Below, one piece after another: positions 26,204 to 35,323 of a stretch of DNA of 64,000 nt. Origin of the DNA: PLOWO2-12-38-17 sp963709355. GTDB taxonomy: Bacteria > Planctomycetota > Brocadiia > Brocadiales > Brocadiaceae. Numbering within the stretch: position 1 is the first letter of the stretch; every line of letters starts with the position of its first letter. Both the position numbers and the translations under genes were made by a program. The DNA lies in contig CAVPVY010000005.1 in NCBI GenBank assembly GCA_963709355.1, positions 1,674,001 to 1,738,000 on the forward strand, read 5' to 3'. Below the pieces are notes generated by a model. It saw only the letters and a program-made list of their open reading frames with translations, was not told where the DNA came from and did no database searches.

Positions 26204-26555
26204 TCATCCCTTCCACAAATATTTAACAATGATACTAACAATACCTGAAAGTACTATATAAGTCGTTACTCCCACAATAAGCGACCTAACAAACCCTAAT
26301 AGCAGTAATAAAAAACTAAGGCACAATATACATAAACAGGCCGTGGCGCCGTTATAAAGAGTAAACTCTTTGCGTAATTTACCGTGGCAGCTTGTCATGC
26401 TTTACTGTAAATTAAAGCAAAAGTTAACACTGCCATGATTGGAAATGTTGCAACAAATGCTGCTAATAGCCCTTACCTTGTGAACCTACAACTGTCACCA
26501 AACTCTCTATGGTACCGCCAAGTATAAAATAAAATATAAAACTCCTTATCTGCAT
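26204..26555 (-). pseudogene. DUF3147/GlpM-like membrane protein, frameshifted
   Basis: On the minus strand an ATG at 26555 overlaps the phosphoesterase stop. It reads FILGGTIESLVTVVGSQGKG, then needs a shift to continue GLLAAFVATFPIMAVLTFAL, then another to reach ATVNYAKSLLFITAPRPVYV and a final one to the terminal LIVGVTTYIVLSGIVSIIVK. These pieces line up with DUF3147/GlpM-like four-helix membrane proteins. Several frame changes in 350 bp indicate a dead gene. The 64-residue frame at 26204-26398 is only its last fragment. Confidence 0.65.
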
Positions 26556-27781
26556 TTTTCCCGCCAGTTCAAAGTAAAATTATCAATTAACTCTAAACGG
26601 TCTTTCACAAATTGTTTTTCAAAAATATCATCGGTAGGTAATCCTTCAGACACATCGCATCGCAATCCCAGTACCTTACAATTAAGAACTAATGTCCCAT
26701 CATTAGTATAATCCACAGAAACATCCACAAAATTATATGCTGTTGTAATACCGGAACTAATGAAATCATCAAAAGGAATTTTTGTAACATCACAATCACA
26801 AGGGCCTGTAAGCACAGCTCCACCCCCACCTGAAATTATATATACTGGCAACTGCATATTGCCAGCTTTACCTATTCTGTATATTCGCTGATAGTTATGT
26901 TCATGACCACAGATAATCAATAATATATTATTTAATGGCTCATTATAAACTTTTGTATAACGGTCGCGAAATCTGGACGCCTTTGAATCTTTTCTCAATA
27001 ACTCATTACACCCATGAAATCCTGTAGAATACGGTGGATAGTGTTCAAAGATAATTTTAGGTCCATTAAATTGTCTTAATTCATCTGTAAACCACTGGAA
27101 CTGTTCATCGTCTCCTGGCAATGATGAATTTAAGGCAATATATTTTATCTCTAATCCGTTAATTTCTTTAGTGAAAGAATACCATGATTGCCCTTCAGTT
27201 GAATTTTTTAAAACATCTTCCATATATGCGGAGTATGCTGGGGGTAATTTTTCTTTAAATTCTTTAATAAGTACATGTCTGCTCCTCTTTTTTAGTTCAG
27301 TTTCATCAACAGAAGCCAACTCCATGTAATAACTATTCAGTAGACTCCTTATATCACTATTAATACTGGTTGTAAAAACCGGATGTTCTTGAGGTATATT
27401 TAAAAGGTCTATATTTTTTCTGATTGCTTTTATTAATTTATCTATTCTTTCACCAAATATAAGTTCATGGTTGCCTATAACTGGGTAAACCGGTAGTGCC
27501 TTATCTGTCAGGAAGTTTTTATTAATCACTTCTAAATATTTTTCAAATTCATTGTAATAAACCATGTCCCCGGTAAACAAAATAAAGTCTGGAGACATTT
27601 CACGAATGACTTTTGCAATTGCATTATGCTTCACCTGTGGTTTTTCCATCGTATTAATTTCATTACGCGTATCTCCGTATGCGATGAAATGTAAACTACC
27701 TGCACAGAGGCTTTGAGAAAGGAATAAAAAAACAACCGAAACATTAATTATAAGCGCGAATATTTTTCTCTTCTTCCACAT
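26546..27781 (-). CDS. Exported calcineurin-like metallophosphoesterase
   Basis: A 411-residue protein with a signal peptide (FALIINVSVVFLFLSQSLCA). Metal-binding motifs are in the usual order: YGDTRNE (D-x-R variant of DxH), FTGDMVYYN, VIGNHEL, EHYPPYSTG and CGHEHNYQR. The N-terminal Asp-x-Arg in place of DxH is found in several purple-acid-phosphatase-like relatives. It should hydrolyse phosphomonoesters or diesters in the periplasm. The decayed DUF3147 gene overlaps its stop codon, so both once formed an operon. Confidence 0.85.
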   Translation of the reverse strand: MWKKRKIFALIINVSVVFLFLSQSLCAGSLHFIAYGDTRNEINTMEKPQVKHNAIAKVIREMSPDFILFTGDMVYYNEFEKYLEVINKNFLTDKALPVYPVIGNHELIFGERIDKLIKAIRKNIDLLNIPQEHPVFTTSINSDIRSLLNSYYMELASVDETELKKRSRHVLIKEFKEKLPPAYSAYMEDVLKNSTEGQSWYSFTKEINGLEIKYIALNSSLPGDDEQFQWFTDELRQFNGPKIIFEHYPPYSTGFHGCNELLRKDSKASRFRDRYTKVYNEPLNNILLIICGHEHNYQRIYRIGKAGNMQLPVYIISGGGGAVLTGPCDCDVTKIPFDDFISSGITTAYNFVDVSVDYTNDGTLVLNCKVLGLRCDVSEGLPTDDIFEKQFVKDRLELIDNFTLNWREKCR

Positions 27782-28327
27782 GCCTTAACCTTTCCCTTGG
27801 ATACCTGATTATAAATACTAGCCATTTTGTTGCCTTGAAATATTCTTATTAAAATACATAACCTGCCTGAGCCAGCCAGAATAAAATATCAACACTAAGA
27901 ATAATAACTTTATAAATGATTCTATAAGAACACATATCCTTTGGCAAGCACCATCGGATAAGACTGTTGTTATTATTAACTACACTTAATTTTTAGAGTT
28001 TTCCCCCATTACTTTCAGAGTAAGAATCCTTTATTAAGTATGTAATCATAAATATCAGTCTAATTATCAGTATAAATTTTAAGTCCAAACCATAATTTGT
28101 AATAAGCATAAGAAAGAAATTGTCAACTGACTAACAGACAGCTATAATTGTGAAACTAAGCAATGAAATAAATTCCATTAATGTAAAATAGTATTAAGCT
28201 CTTATATATAGCTAAATCAAAACACTATAGAAATGCATAATTAGTTAGACTCAGATACAATCGTTTCAAAAGAAAGACCGAATGTCTATTGCCTTATGTT
28301 TATATAATCAAGAAAGAGGTCCATTCA
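27782..28327. other. AT-rich divergent intergenic region
   Basis: No gene recognised. It separates the divergent phosphoesterase and pmbA genes and should hold promoters for both, but no consensus pair stands out. Confidence 0.5.
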
Positions 28328-29641
28328 ATGAATAGAATAGAAGAAAGAATATTAGATCTTACCATAAAATATACACCTTCTGTTGAGATTATATATGAGG
28401 AAGGTGAAACAAGGTCAGTAACTTTCGAGAATAATAAACTAAAATACGTAAATACGAAATCCATCCGTGGAATCGGACTACGTGTAATTAAAGACGGGAG
28501 AATTGGATTCTCTAGCACGACAGATTTCAGGATGCCTGAGAAACTTGTAATAAATGCATTGGAAAGCGCCAAATTCGGTCAGATTGCCACCTTTGATTTC
28601 CCTTCCGAAAACAATTTCCCCAAAGTAGCCGTATTTGATCAGAGAGTTATTGATTATCCTATCAACAAATGTGTAGAAACAGGAAAAGAGGCAATTGAAA
28701 AAGCCCTGTCCGTCAATCCATCTTATGAATGCGGCATAGGCATTGGAAAGGGTCACGGAATGAGGCGTCTCATTAATTCTAAAGGACTTGACGTCAATAT
28801 TGCCTCAACTTCATTTGGCATAAGTATTGATATATTAATGGTCAAAGGGCACAGTTTACTCTGGATTGGCGAGGGTGAAAATTCAAAAGGGCTCGTAACT
28901 GACTTTAACAAACATGTTGATAAAGCATTGAAGGGTTTAAAGCTTGCTGAAAAAGAATTGAAGTTAAAAACAGGTGTATACCCAGTTATTATTACCGCAA
29001 AAGCTATGGGTAATTTGCTCGCCACTTTTGAAACCGGATGCAACGGGAAATTGGTACAAAAAGGCGCTTCACCACTCACCAATAGACTGGGAGAAAAGAT
29101 TATAGATGAGCGAGTAAGTATTTATGATGACGCTACAATTGATATGGCAGCTGCCAGTTATCCGTGGGATGCTGAAGGTACACCATCACGACGTACGCCG
29201 CTGTTTGAAAAAGGTATATTAAAAAATTTTCTGTTTGATTTACAAACAGCAGGGATAATGAAAACTAAATCCACCGGAAATGGCAACCGTGGTTTTGCTT
29301 CACAACCCTCGCCCAGCAATTCAAATGTTATAGTAAACCCTGGTAATATGTCACTTGAGGCAATGATAAAAGACATAAAATATGGCGTACTGGTAGACCA
29401 AGTACTCGGCGCAGGCCAGAGTAATATCCTTGCGGGTGAGTTCTCCGTAAACATTGATCTTGGTTACATAATTGAAAATGGAGAAATTACCGGCAGAGTA
29501 AAAGATTGTATGATTGCTGGTAATGCCTTTACAGTTTTTAACAACATTATAGCAATGGGTAACATAGCAGAATGGTACGGTTCAATTAAGGTACCACCTT
29601 TTTACTTCAGGGCATTAAATATCGCAGGGAATGCAGATTAA
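28328..29641 (+). CDS. pmbA: TldE/PmbA metalloprotease subunit
   Basis: A 437-residue TldD/PmbA-family protein. The frame is open from 28289, but the Met at 28328 has AGAGG 9 nt upstream and starts the family-typical MNRIEERILDLTIKYTPSVE. Conserved blocks include YVNTKSIRGIGLRVIKDGRI, SRRTPLFEKGILKNFLFD and GNRGFASQPSPSNSNVIV, and the C-terminal GEFSVNIDLGYIIENGEITG. PmbA lacks the HExxxH of its partner and acts with TldD as a heterodimeric protease (microcin maturation, CcdA turnover). The partner gene tldD lies at 61912-63274 and is frameshifted. Confidence 0.9.
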   Translation: MNRIEERILDLTIKYTPSVEIIYEEGETRSVTFENNKLKYVNTKSIRGIGLRVIKDGRIGFSSTTDFRMPEKLVINALESAKFGQIATFDFPSENNFPKVAVFDQRVIDYPINKCVETGKEAIEKALSVNPSYECGIGIGKGHGMRRLINSKGLDVNIASTSFGISIDILMVKGHSLLWIGEGENSKGLVTDFNKHVDKALKGLKLAEKELKLKTGVYPVIITAKAMGNLLATFETGCNGKLVQKGASPLTNRLGEKIIDERVSIYDDATIDMAAASYPWDAEGTPSRRTPLFEKGILKNFLFDLQTAGIMKTKSTGNGNRGFASQPSPSNSNVIVNPGNMSLEAMIKDIKYGVLVDQVLGAGQSNILAGEFSVNIDLGYIIENGEITGRVKDCMIAGNAFTVFNNIIAMGNIAEWYGSIKVPPFYFRALNIAGNAD

Positions 29642-29738
29642 ATTAATATATCTTCTTAATAAACCATTTATTTTACTACAAGTTCTAATAGTTAGAATAA
29701 CCATTATGGTAAAACTAAATTGCAAGGAAAGTTAGTTG

Positions 29739-29766
29739 TTGACAGTAAATTATTTAAATTTATAAT
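29739..29766 (+). promoter_or_regulatory. Sigma-70-like promoter upstream of riboswitch
   Basis: Perfect TTGACA (29739-29744), 16 nt, perfect TATAAT (29761-29766). It lies about 155 bp before the aptamer, so transcripts would carry a long leader through the riboswitch to the amidase gene. Confidence 0.6.
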
Positions 29767-29920
29767 ATTACTTTAGACTAAGACAGATTTTATAAAAGTA
29801 AGGGGGTTAGGATTCTTTAAAGTTAAATCCTTTTAAATTTTTAGATGTAAATTGTATTTTATCTGTGTTAATATATGTCCAATTGCAGAATTTGGGTATT
29901 AGTTAAAGATTAGATAGGGT

Positions 29921-30178
29921 AAAACATAGCGATAAAGGCAAACCATGAGCGATCATGGGACGCAAAGTAAAGGGTCTTTATTGTAGCGCCGGTTCGGCTG
30001 AGCTCACGACGAAATCCCCCAACAGAAAGTCAACCATAAAGGTTTCGTCGTGAGCTCAGCCGAATGATAAACCTCAGCGCTACAATATAAATTGAAGTCC
30101 TAAGCATTAAACAAGTTAAAAGACAGCCTTACTGCCGAATATGTTTGTAATGAATATATTTGCAGTAAGGCTTTTTTG
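29921..30178 (+). promoter_or_regulatory. c-di-GMP-I riboswitch with terminator, copy 1
   Basis: Conserved GEMM-I core: AAAGGCAAACC (29935-29945), a hairpin CCATGA-GCGA-TCATGG with a GNRA loop, GGGACGCAAAG, then GGGTCTTTAT and, after a 130-nt insert, AAAAGACAGCCTTACTGCCGA. The 3' part of the aptamer (AGCCTTACTGC, 30125-30135) can also pair with GCAGTAAGGCT (30162-30172) followed by six Ts, so it is the terminator's left arm. Ligand binding would sequester that arm, so c-di-GMP probably turns the amidase gene on. The tract also holds the hairpin described separately. Confidence 0.85.
29981..30085 (+). repeat. Long palindrome inserted in riboswitch loop
   Basis: Two perfect inverted repeats: outer 9 bp (TTGTAGCGC, 29981-29989; partner 30077-30085) and inner 22 bp (29993-30014 with 30043-30064). 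The inner arms start TTCGGCTGAGCTCACG. It lies between the two halves of the aptamer's second stem and is absent from the otherwise matching copy at 56024-56163. Confidence 0.9.
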
Positions 30179-30339
30179 TTTTCATATTTGGAATTTTTCG
30201 GCGGGTTACAAGGCCGCCGGTAAGGAATGTTTATCTGCAATTTTGGTTCATAGTACCAAGAAGTACAGTTGAGAAAGTTCGTAGTAAATATTTATCTATA
30301 ACAAGTTGCAAAAGCGTATATTCAGTATGAGAATAAACC

Positions 30340-30990
30340 ATGCCTAAACACGAAAAAATCGTTAGGTATCTTTCTATTGCAGCAATTGGATTTGCTGTAT
30401 TATTAATTATATTCCTAACTTTTTACTCATTTCCATATTTCAAATCAACAAAGGATGTAAAATCAGCTAAAAGTCAAAACATCGCTAAAATTTGCAAAAC
30501 TGATGTACCGGAAAATCATTGGAAATACATTGTTATTCACCACAGCGCAACAACAAAGGGAAATGCGGCAAGTTTCGACTATTATCACAGAAACAAAAGA
30601 AAATGGAAATATGGACTTGCTTATCATTTCGTAATCGGAAACGGATCACTATCAGGAGACGGCGAAATTGAGGTTTCAGAGCGTTGGAAGAACCAAATAC
30701 ATGGAGCTCATACAGCAAATATGGACTGTAACCGTGTGGCAATTGGGATTTGCCTTGTTGGTAACTTTGAAAATAGCGATACCCCAACTAATAGCCAGTT
30801 CGAATCTTTAGTAAATTTAGTTCAATATCTCTCAAAGAAGTATGATATTTCTGTAGCAAATATATTATTACACAATCAAGTACACCAAAAAAACACTTTG
30901 TGTCCTGGTAAAGATTTTCCATTTGCACAGCTTAAAACAAGGCTGCTACAAATTGCCGCTGAAAAGTGTTCAAAAACAGAAGCGTTATAA
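30340..30990 (+). CDS. Membrane-anchored N-acetylmuramoyl-L-alanine amidase
   Basis: A 216-residue protein with an N-terminal membrane segment (about 10-30) and an Amidase_2/PGRP domain. Zinc ligands appear as His67/His68 in IVIHHSATTKG, a later His in HGAH or LLHNQVH, and Cys in NTLCPGKDFP, as in zinc amidases of this family. It should cut the amide bond between MurNAc and the stem peptide in the periplasm. It is controlled by the c-di-GMP riboswitch that ends 160 bp upstream, linking cell-wall remodelling with second-messenger state. Confidence 0.85.
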   Translation: MPKHEKIVRYLSIAAIGFAVLLIIFLTFYSFPYFKSTKDVKSAKSQNIAKICKTDVPENHWKYIVIHHSATTKGNAASFDYYHRNKRKWKYGLAYHFVIGNGSLSGDGEIEVSERWKNQIHGAHTANMDCNRVAIGICLVGNFENSDTPTNSQFESLVNLVQYLSKKYDISVANILLHNQVHQKNTLCPGKDFPFAQLKTRLLQIAAEKCSKTEAL

Positions 30991-30995
30991 CTTCT

Positions 30996-31346
30996 CTATT
31001 GTTTAATCTGAGATTGCATGAGTTTAGTTTTCACTTCTTCTATAGATAAACCATAGGACTTACCATGTTCTTGTAATTTTTTGTCATATTTATAATTCCT
31101 GACTGCTGCGAGTCCAAAGCCTCCTCCCTGAAAATACTCATAAACCATTATTGTTTGTTCCTCAGTATCCACAAGATAAAAAGGCTGTCTATTGCTTAGC
31201 TGTTCACCTACCACACCAAAGACATGCCTGGCGTTTCCATCGCCCTGCGCGATAACATAATTTGTACTATTTTTAAAAATAAGAACTATTAACATTAAAA
31301 CAACAACGATAAGAAGAATAGTATTTATACTGTATATTCTGTTCAT
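30996..31346 (-). CDS. Small membrane-anchored protein after secretin gene
   Basis: A 116-residue protein. The frame opens earlier, but Met at 31346 has GGAGG 7 nt upstream and gives MNRIYSINTILLIVVVLMLI. After one membrane segment (7-27) a periplasmic domain of about 85 residues follows (PFYLVDTEEQTIMVYEYFQG, AVRNYKYDKKLQ). I do not know its family. It starts 33 bp after the pilus secretin stop and is read with it, so a role in pilus function is possible but unproven. Confidence 0.65.
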   Translation of the reverse strand: MNRIYSINTILLIVVVLMLIVLIFKNSTNYVIAQGDGNARHVFGVVGEQLSNRQPFYLVDTEEQTIMVYEYFQGGGFGLAAVRNYKYDKKLQEHGKSYGLSIEEVKTKLMQSQIKQ

Positions 31347-31379
31347 AATATGCCTCCACAAAAGAACAATATTTGTTTT

Positions 31380-33566
31380 CTACTTGGATGTTTTAGAATT
31401 AGTTAATCTAAGCTTTTGACTTGATAAATTGTTAACATTCGCTTCTTGTTCTTCCCTGATTAAAACAGTGGGTTTTAAAAGGATGATAAGATTTGATTTC
31501 ATATTGTTCTTTTGTTCACGGGAAAATAATCTTTTTATAAATGGTATCTTGGAAAGCAACGGGATGCCAGTTGCCAGGTTTTCTTTCGTAATTGAACCCA
31601 ATCCCCCAATAATAAGAGTCCCCTTGTCAGGCACACAGACTGTTACGGACACTTGTGATACATTTAATTCAGGGAGTTGAATTGTCTGTTGCGGCGGGAT
31701 ACTAGTAATACCAGTCCCACCCCCACCAACATTTGCATCAGAATTTAAACCACTAAATGTAAATTCCTTGAGAGCTACTATATCAAATATAGAAGGTGTT
31801 ACTTCCAGATAGATATATTTTCTATCTGCACTAACAATAGGTCTCACATCAAAAGTAGTGCCTTCTGGTATAGTACCAATAACAGGAGTTACTAATCCTT
31901 CAGAAACGGAAGTGCTCTGAACATAATTAGTCGTTTTTATTACAGCTATATTCCCACGCTGTGTATTGGACAATGTTATCCTTGGAGAAGTTAAAAATTC
32001 TGAACCTTTACTTTCCTGAACAGCCCTTAAAAAACCGATTAACATGGAGTCGTTTAAAATGGAATAATTCAGATTTAATCCATTTGTAATCTCTTCCGCA
32101 CCAATTGTAATCGAAGAGTCATCGCTGAAAAATTTTGTAAAATTATTCCCAATATCTTCCATAAATTCATCTGAAACGGTTATGAACCTCGCCTCTATAT
32201 TCACCTGGAGATTTTGTGATGAACGCAAAGATGCTAAAAGATTAGCAACCTGTTCATGAACGTATTTGTTATTAACCACGACCAGATCGCCAGGCTGCCC
32301 CGCCCTCGCGACTATACTTCCTTCGCCTGGGCCTTGAATATTAATACGACGCTGACCCTTGGCTGTTGCGCCAATAATACTTGTTCGATATGACCAAGAA
32401 GACGGTTCAATTGTTGTAACAATTAATTCGATAAGGTCAAGCACTCTTGCTGATGGATCTTTTGCCTCGGCAGCTTCCCCTCTACTAATGCCCATTTGTG
32501 AAGTTGCAGCTGCAGTAATATCAAATTTGAGCGGTTCTTTATCGTCCACATTTATCAATATGTCTCTGATGTCATAAACCCTTAACTCTAATTTCTGTTT
32601 GTTAAAATGTAAAATATCTCCTTCAATTACATATTCATACCCCTTCGGTAACATATAGTTAATGGCAACTCTTAATGGTATATCCTTTAGCTTTAAAGTA
32701 ATACTTATATTTTCAGCTTCAGAATCTACTATCACGTTAATATTAGTCTTCTCTCTTACATATGCTATAATATCTTTTAATGGTGTCTCCAGGAACTCAA
32801 AAGTAAGAATGGTATTAAGCGCATCTTCTATAACTTTCGAATATTGTTCTTTTACCGGGTCAGGTATGATTTGTAACTGAACTGTTTTTCTTTTATTTTC
32901 TTCTACAATCCTATCCAACTCCGGTAGCATGCGTTTTGAAATATTCTGCCACTGATCTTTAGATGGAAGTCTTATTGTGTCTTGATAAGGAATAGACGCC
33001 TCTCTGAGATTTTCAAGGTTTCTTAGCTTTTCCTGTGCTTGTATTGTCTTTAAATTTTCGGTAATATTACTGTGCTTTAAATTATTTAATAGTTCTTTAA
33101 TGTACAGGGCATCCTTGTTAACAGGATCTTTTGCTAATATAAAATCAACTATTTTCTCAGCATCTGAATATCTTTCTTCTTTTAATGCAGAGTATACCTC
33201 CTGTACTAATTTAGTTATAGTTACGTCACTATCGCTTATTACCTCTGTTTGTTTTTTGGATGTACCTGTTTTACTCTGTGTTACATCTGATTTCTTCTCT
33301 TTTTCTGTAAGTTGCGCTGTTTCTTCCTGCAGCAACTGCACTTCCTTGTTATTTGGCTCTAGCAACAAAGCCAATTTTAATGCATCTATCGCCTTAGAAT
33401 AATCTTTTTGTTCTATATGTTTTTTTGCTATCTTAAGGTAGTAGTTGTCTATTGATGAGATTTTATTTTCTGAGACACCTTGCGTTTGCGCTAATGGTTG
33501 ATGTATTTTAAATGGAACAAAAATAACACACATAATAACCAAAATTTGTACCAAGAATCTTTTCAT
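31380..33566 (-). CDS. Type IV pilus secretin, Amuc_1098-like
   Basis: A 728-residue secretin. It has a signal peptide (FLVQILVIMCVIFVPF), TPR-like repeats (45-180), a secretin N-domain (LEFLETPLKDIIAYV-type start at about 250) and the C-terminal secretin ring with FLTSPRITLSNTQRG and PDKGTLIIGGLGSITKENLA to GIPLLSKIPFIKRLFS. It forms the outer-membrane channel for a pilus or DNA uptake. The TPR-plus-secretin design and gene order match the Amuc_1098 family of Akkermansia. The last gene but one of the operon from miaA. Confidence 0.9.
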   Translation of the reverse strand: MKRFLVQILVIMCVIFVPFKIHQPLAQTQGVSENKISSIDNYYLKIAKKHIEQKDYSKAIDALKLALLLEPNNKEVQLLQEETAQLTEKEKKSDVTQSKTGTSKKQTEVISDSDVTITKLVQEVYSALKEERYSDAEKIVDFILAKDPVNKDALYIKELLNNLKHSNITENLKTIQAQEKLRNLENLREASIPYQDTIRLPSKDQWQNISKRMLPELDRIVEENKRKTVQLQIIPDPVKEQYSKVIEDALNTILTFEFLETPLKDIIAYVREKTNINVIVDSEAENISITLKLKDIPLRVAINYMLPKGYEYVIEGDILHFNKQKLELRVYDIRDILINVDDKEPLKFDITAAATSQMGISRGEAAEAKDPSARVLDLIELIVTTIEPSSWSYRTSIIGATAKGQRRINIQGPGEGSIVARAGQPGDLVVVNNKYVHEQVANLLASLRSSQNLQVNIEARFITVSDEFMEDIGNNFTKFFSDDSSITIGAEEITNGLNLNYSILNDSMLIGFLRAVQESKGSEFLTSPRITLSNTQRGNIAVIKTTNYVQSTSVSEGLVTPVIGTIPEGTTFDVRPIVSADRKYIYLEVTPSIFDIVALKEFTFSGLNSDANVGGGGTGITSIPPQQTIQLPELNVSQVSVTVCVPDKGTLIIGGLGSITKENLATGIPLLSKIPFIKRLFSREQKNNMKSNLIILLKPTVLIREEQEANVNNLSSQKLRLTNSKTSK

Positions 33567-33590
33567 GAGTGCCTTCTTTCCATAAAATAA

Positions 33591-34394
33591 TTAGTTAATT
33601 GAAGGTGCTTTATCGGATTGAGAAACACTAGTAATCTCTGTACCCAATTTTACCAATTCTCCCAGCCACAAATTATAGGTTTCGCCTTTATTATATTCAA
33701 ACACAATCTCGGAAGTCGATATCATATGTACTTCTTCCGCAAAAGAAGTTCCAATAAATTCTCCCATTTCATTTTTAAGAGATACCTGCTTCTTAACAAC
33801 CATTTGTTTCTGTGCAACAGGGACAATTTCCACTAATTTACATTGTGTATTAAAATCTACAGTTTCTCCGCTGATTATCTTTTTTTCACCAATTATATCC
33901 CCCTCTCGCGCCAGAAAACTTTCTATCCACCATTTATCCTTATGAAGTTTTCTAACCTGAATAATCACAATATCTGCGGAACCTCCCTTAAAAGTAAATT
34001 CTATATCTCCACTGATAGTACTCTCAGATACCGGTGAAATTTCTATCTCTTCTTTAGCCGAGGTATCCATGGTTGCAATATCCTGTACTGTTTCTTCCTT
34101 CCCAAATACAGAAAAAACTTGAGGCCGTTGCAAAACATTTGCTGAAGGTGGGGTTGTAAGTCGGGATTCTAGCAGTACAGCATCATCTAATTCCGTCTCT
34201 ATTTTCGGAGGTGCACTTGTTTCTAATTTCCTCTCAACTACATTAGATAATGATTCTAATCTTGCGTTTAATTTATAGTTATTTATATTTAATATAATCA
34301 GAGTATTAATAATCGTATATATTAGGTAAGATACAGCAATACCAAGTATAATTTTTTCAATATGTTTAAAAATAAAGTTCTTAACATCCATCAT
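33591..34394 (-). CDS. Amuc_1099-like pilus protein
   Basis: A 267-residue protein with an N-terminal membrane anchor (IEKIILGIAVSYLIYTIINT), a Pro/Ser/Glu-rich linker (about 50-125) and a C-terminal domain of beta strands (FTFKGGSADIVIIQVRKLHK, LVEIVPVAQKQMVVKKQVSL). Position between the PilO-like and secretin genes, 24 bp before the secretin, corresponds to PilP or to Amuc_1099 in Akkermansia. PilP links the inner-membrane platform to the secretin. Sequence similarity to PilP is not obvious, so the call rests mainly on context. Confidence 0.7.
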   Translation of the reverse strand: MMDVKNFIFKHIEKIILGIAVSYLIYTIINTLIILNINNYKLNARLESLSNVVERKLETSAPPKIETELDDAVLLESRLTTPPSANVLQRPQVFSVFGKEETVQDIATMDTSAKEEIEISPVSESTISGDIEFTFKGGSADIVIIQVRKLHKDKWWIESFLAREGDIIGEKKIISGETVDFNTQCKLVEIVPVAQKQMVVKKQVSLKNEMGEFIGTSFAEEVHMISTSEIVFEYNKGETYNLWLGELVKLGTEITSVSQSDKAPSIN

Positions 34395-34422
34395 TATTTT
34401 TACTTTTTAAAGATTCAATATC

Positions 34423-35301
34423 TTATGTTTTGTAATCCATGACATATGCATCAATGGTTACACTTATAATCGGTATAGGTAATTGAGTATTATCTTTCTT
34501 TTTAGTCGTTTCTGCTGGATTAATGCTTTTATCTGTACCCAATATAGAAACATTTTCTATTACATATGGTATTTCAGAACTTAGAATCTTACTCAAAAAG
34601 GAGTTGATACGATCTGCCGGCAATTTAATCTTAATTTTAAATGGTATGGCAGTATAAATCTCAGCAAACTTAGGGTCATATGTATTTGACGATTCTCTAA
34701 ATACAATTTTATCTATTTCTGTAACTCCATTATTACCAATAGCAATGTTAGCGAGTGATTCTATTATCCAAAACTTTTTTTGCACAGTTTTGATAGTTTC
34801 CCAGGTTGGAATATCAGCACCCCAGCTATCAAAAGGTAATGCATCTTGTTCCAATCTGATATTGGCTGTCTTAAATTTTTCAGATAAAGCCGAGATTGCT
34901 TTTAAATACTCGTTTTTCCATATTGCTTCATCGTTTATTTTGATTAATCCTTTCTCAGGTTCTTCTATCATAAAGAAGGCTTCCATGCGGCTATCTTTCT
35001 TGTTAAGAAAATACCTGCACTTTTCTATTTCTTTATTATATATTTCAGATTCTAATTTCTTTGACGCTGTCCATTTCTCATTATACAAATCTTTTCTATA
35101 ACCATATCTTTCCATAACATTTGCCATGTCTTCTAAATCCTTATATGCCTTTACATATACTTTTGAGTATGGATTAACAAAAATTAAAAAAAGAATTATA
35201 AGAATCAGAAAAACAACAATAATATAAATCCAAAAACTAGTAAAAATAGTTTTTAGTCTTATTTTAAGAGCTGAAATATTTATGCTTTTGCCAACATTCA
35301 T
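34423..35301 (-). CDS. PilO-like protein, Amuc_1100 family
   Basis: A 292-residue protein with a short cytoplasmic start, one membrane helix (about 21-44) and a periplasmic ferredoxin-like fold (AIPFKIKIKLPADRINSFLS, EIPYVIENVSIL). This is the PilO layout; in the PVC superphylum the equivalent is Amuc_1100, studied as an immunoactive pilus-associated protein. It stands 22 bp after pilM/N and 28 bp before the Amuc_1099-like gene. The C-terminus is SVTIDAYVMDYKT. Confidence 0.8.
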   Translation of the reverse strand: MNVGKSINISALKIRLKTIFTSFWIYIIVVFLILIILFLIFVNPYSKVYVKAYKDLEDMANVMERYGYRKDLYNEKWTASKKLESEIYNKEIEKCRYFLNKKDSRMEAFFMIEEPEKGLIKINDEAIWKNEYLKAISALSEKFKTANIRLEQDALPFDSWGADIPTWETIKTVQKKFWIIESLANIAIGNNGVTEIDKIVFRESSNTYDPKFAEIYTAIPFKIKIKLPADRINSFLSKILSSEIPYVIENVSILGTDKSINPAETTKKKDNTQLPIPIISVTIDAYVMDYKT

Positions 35302-35323
35302 AAATACATATCTTTCACGGTAT

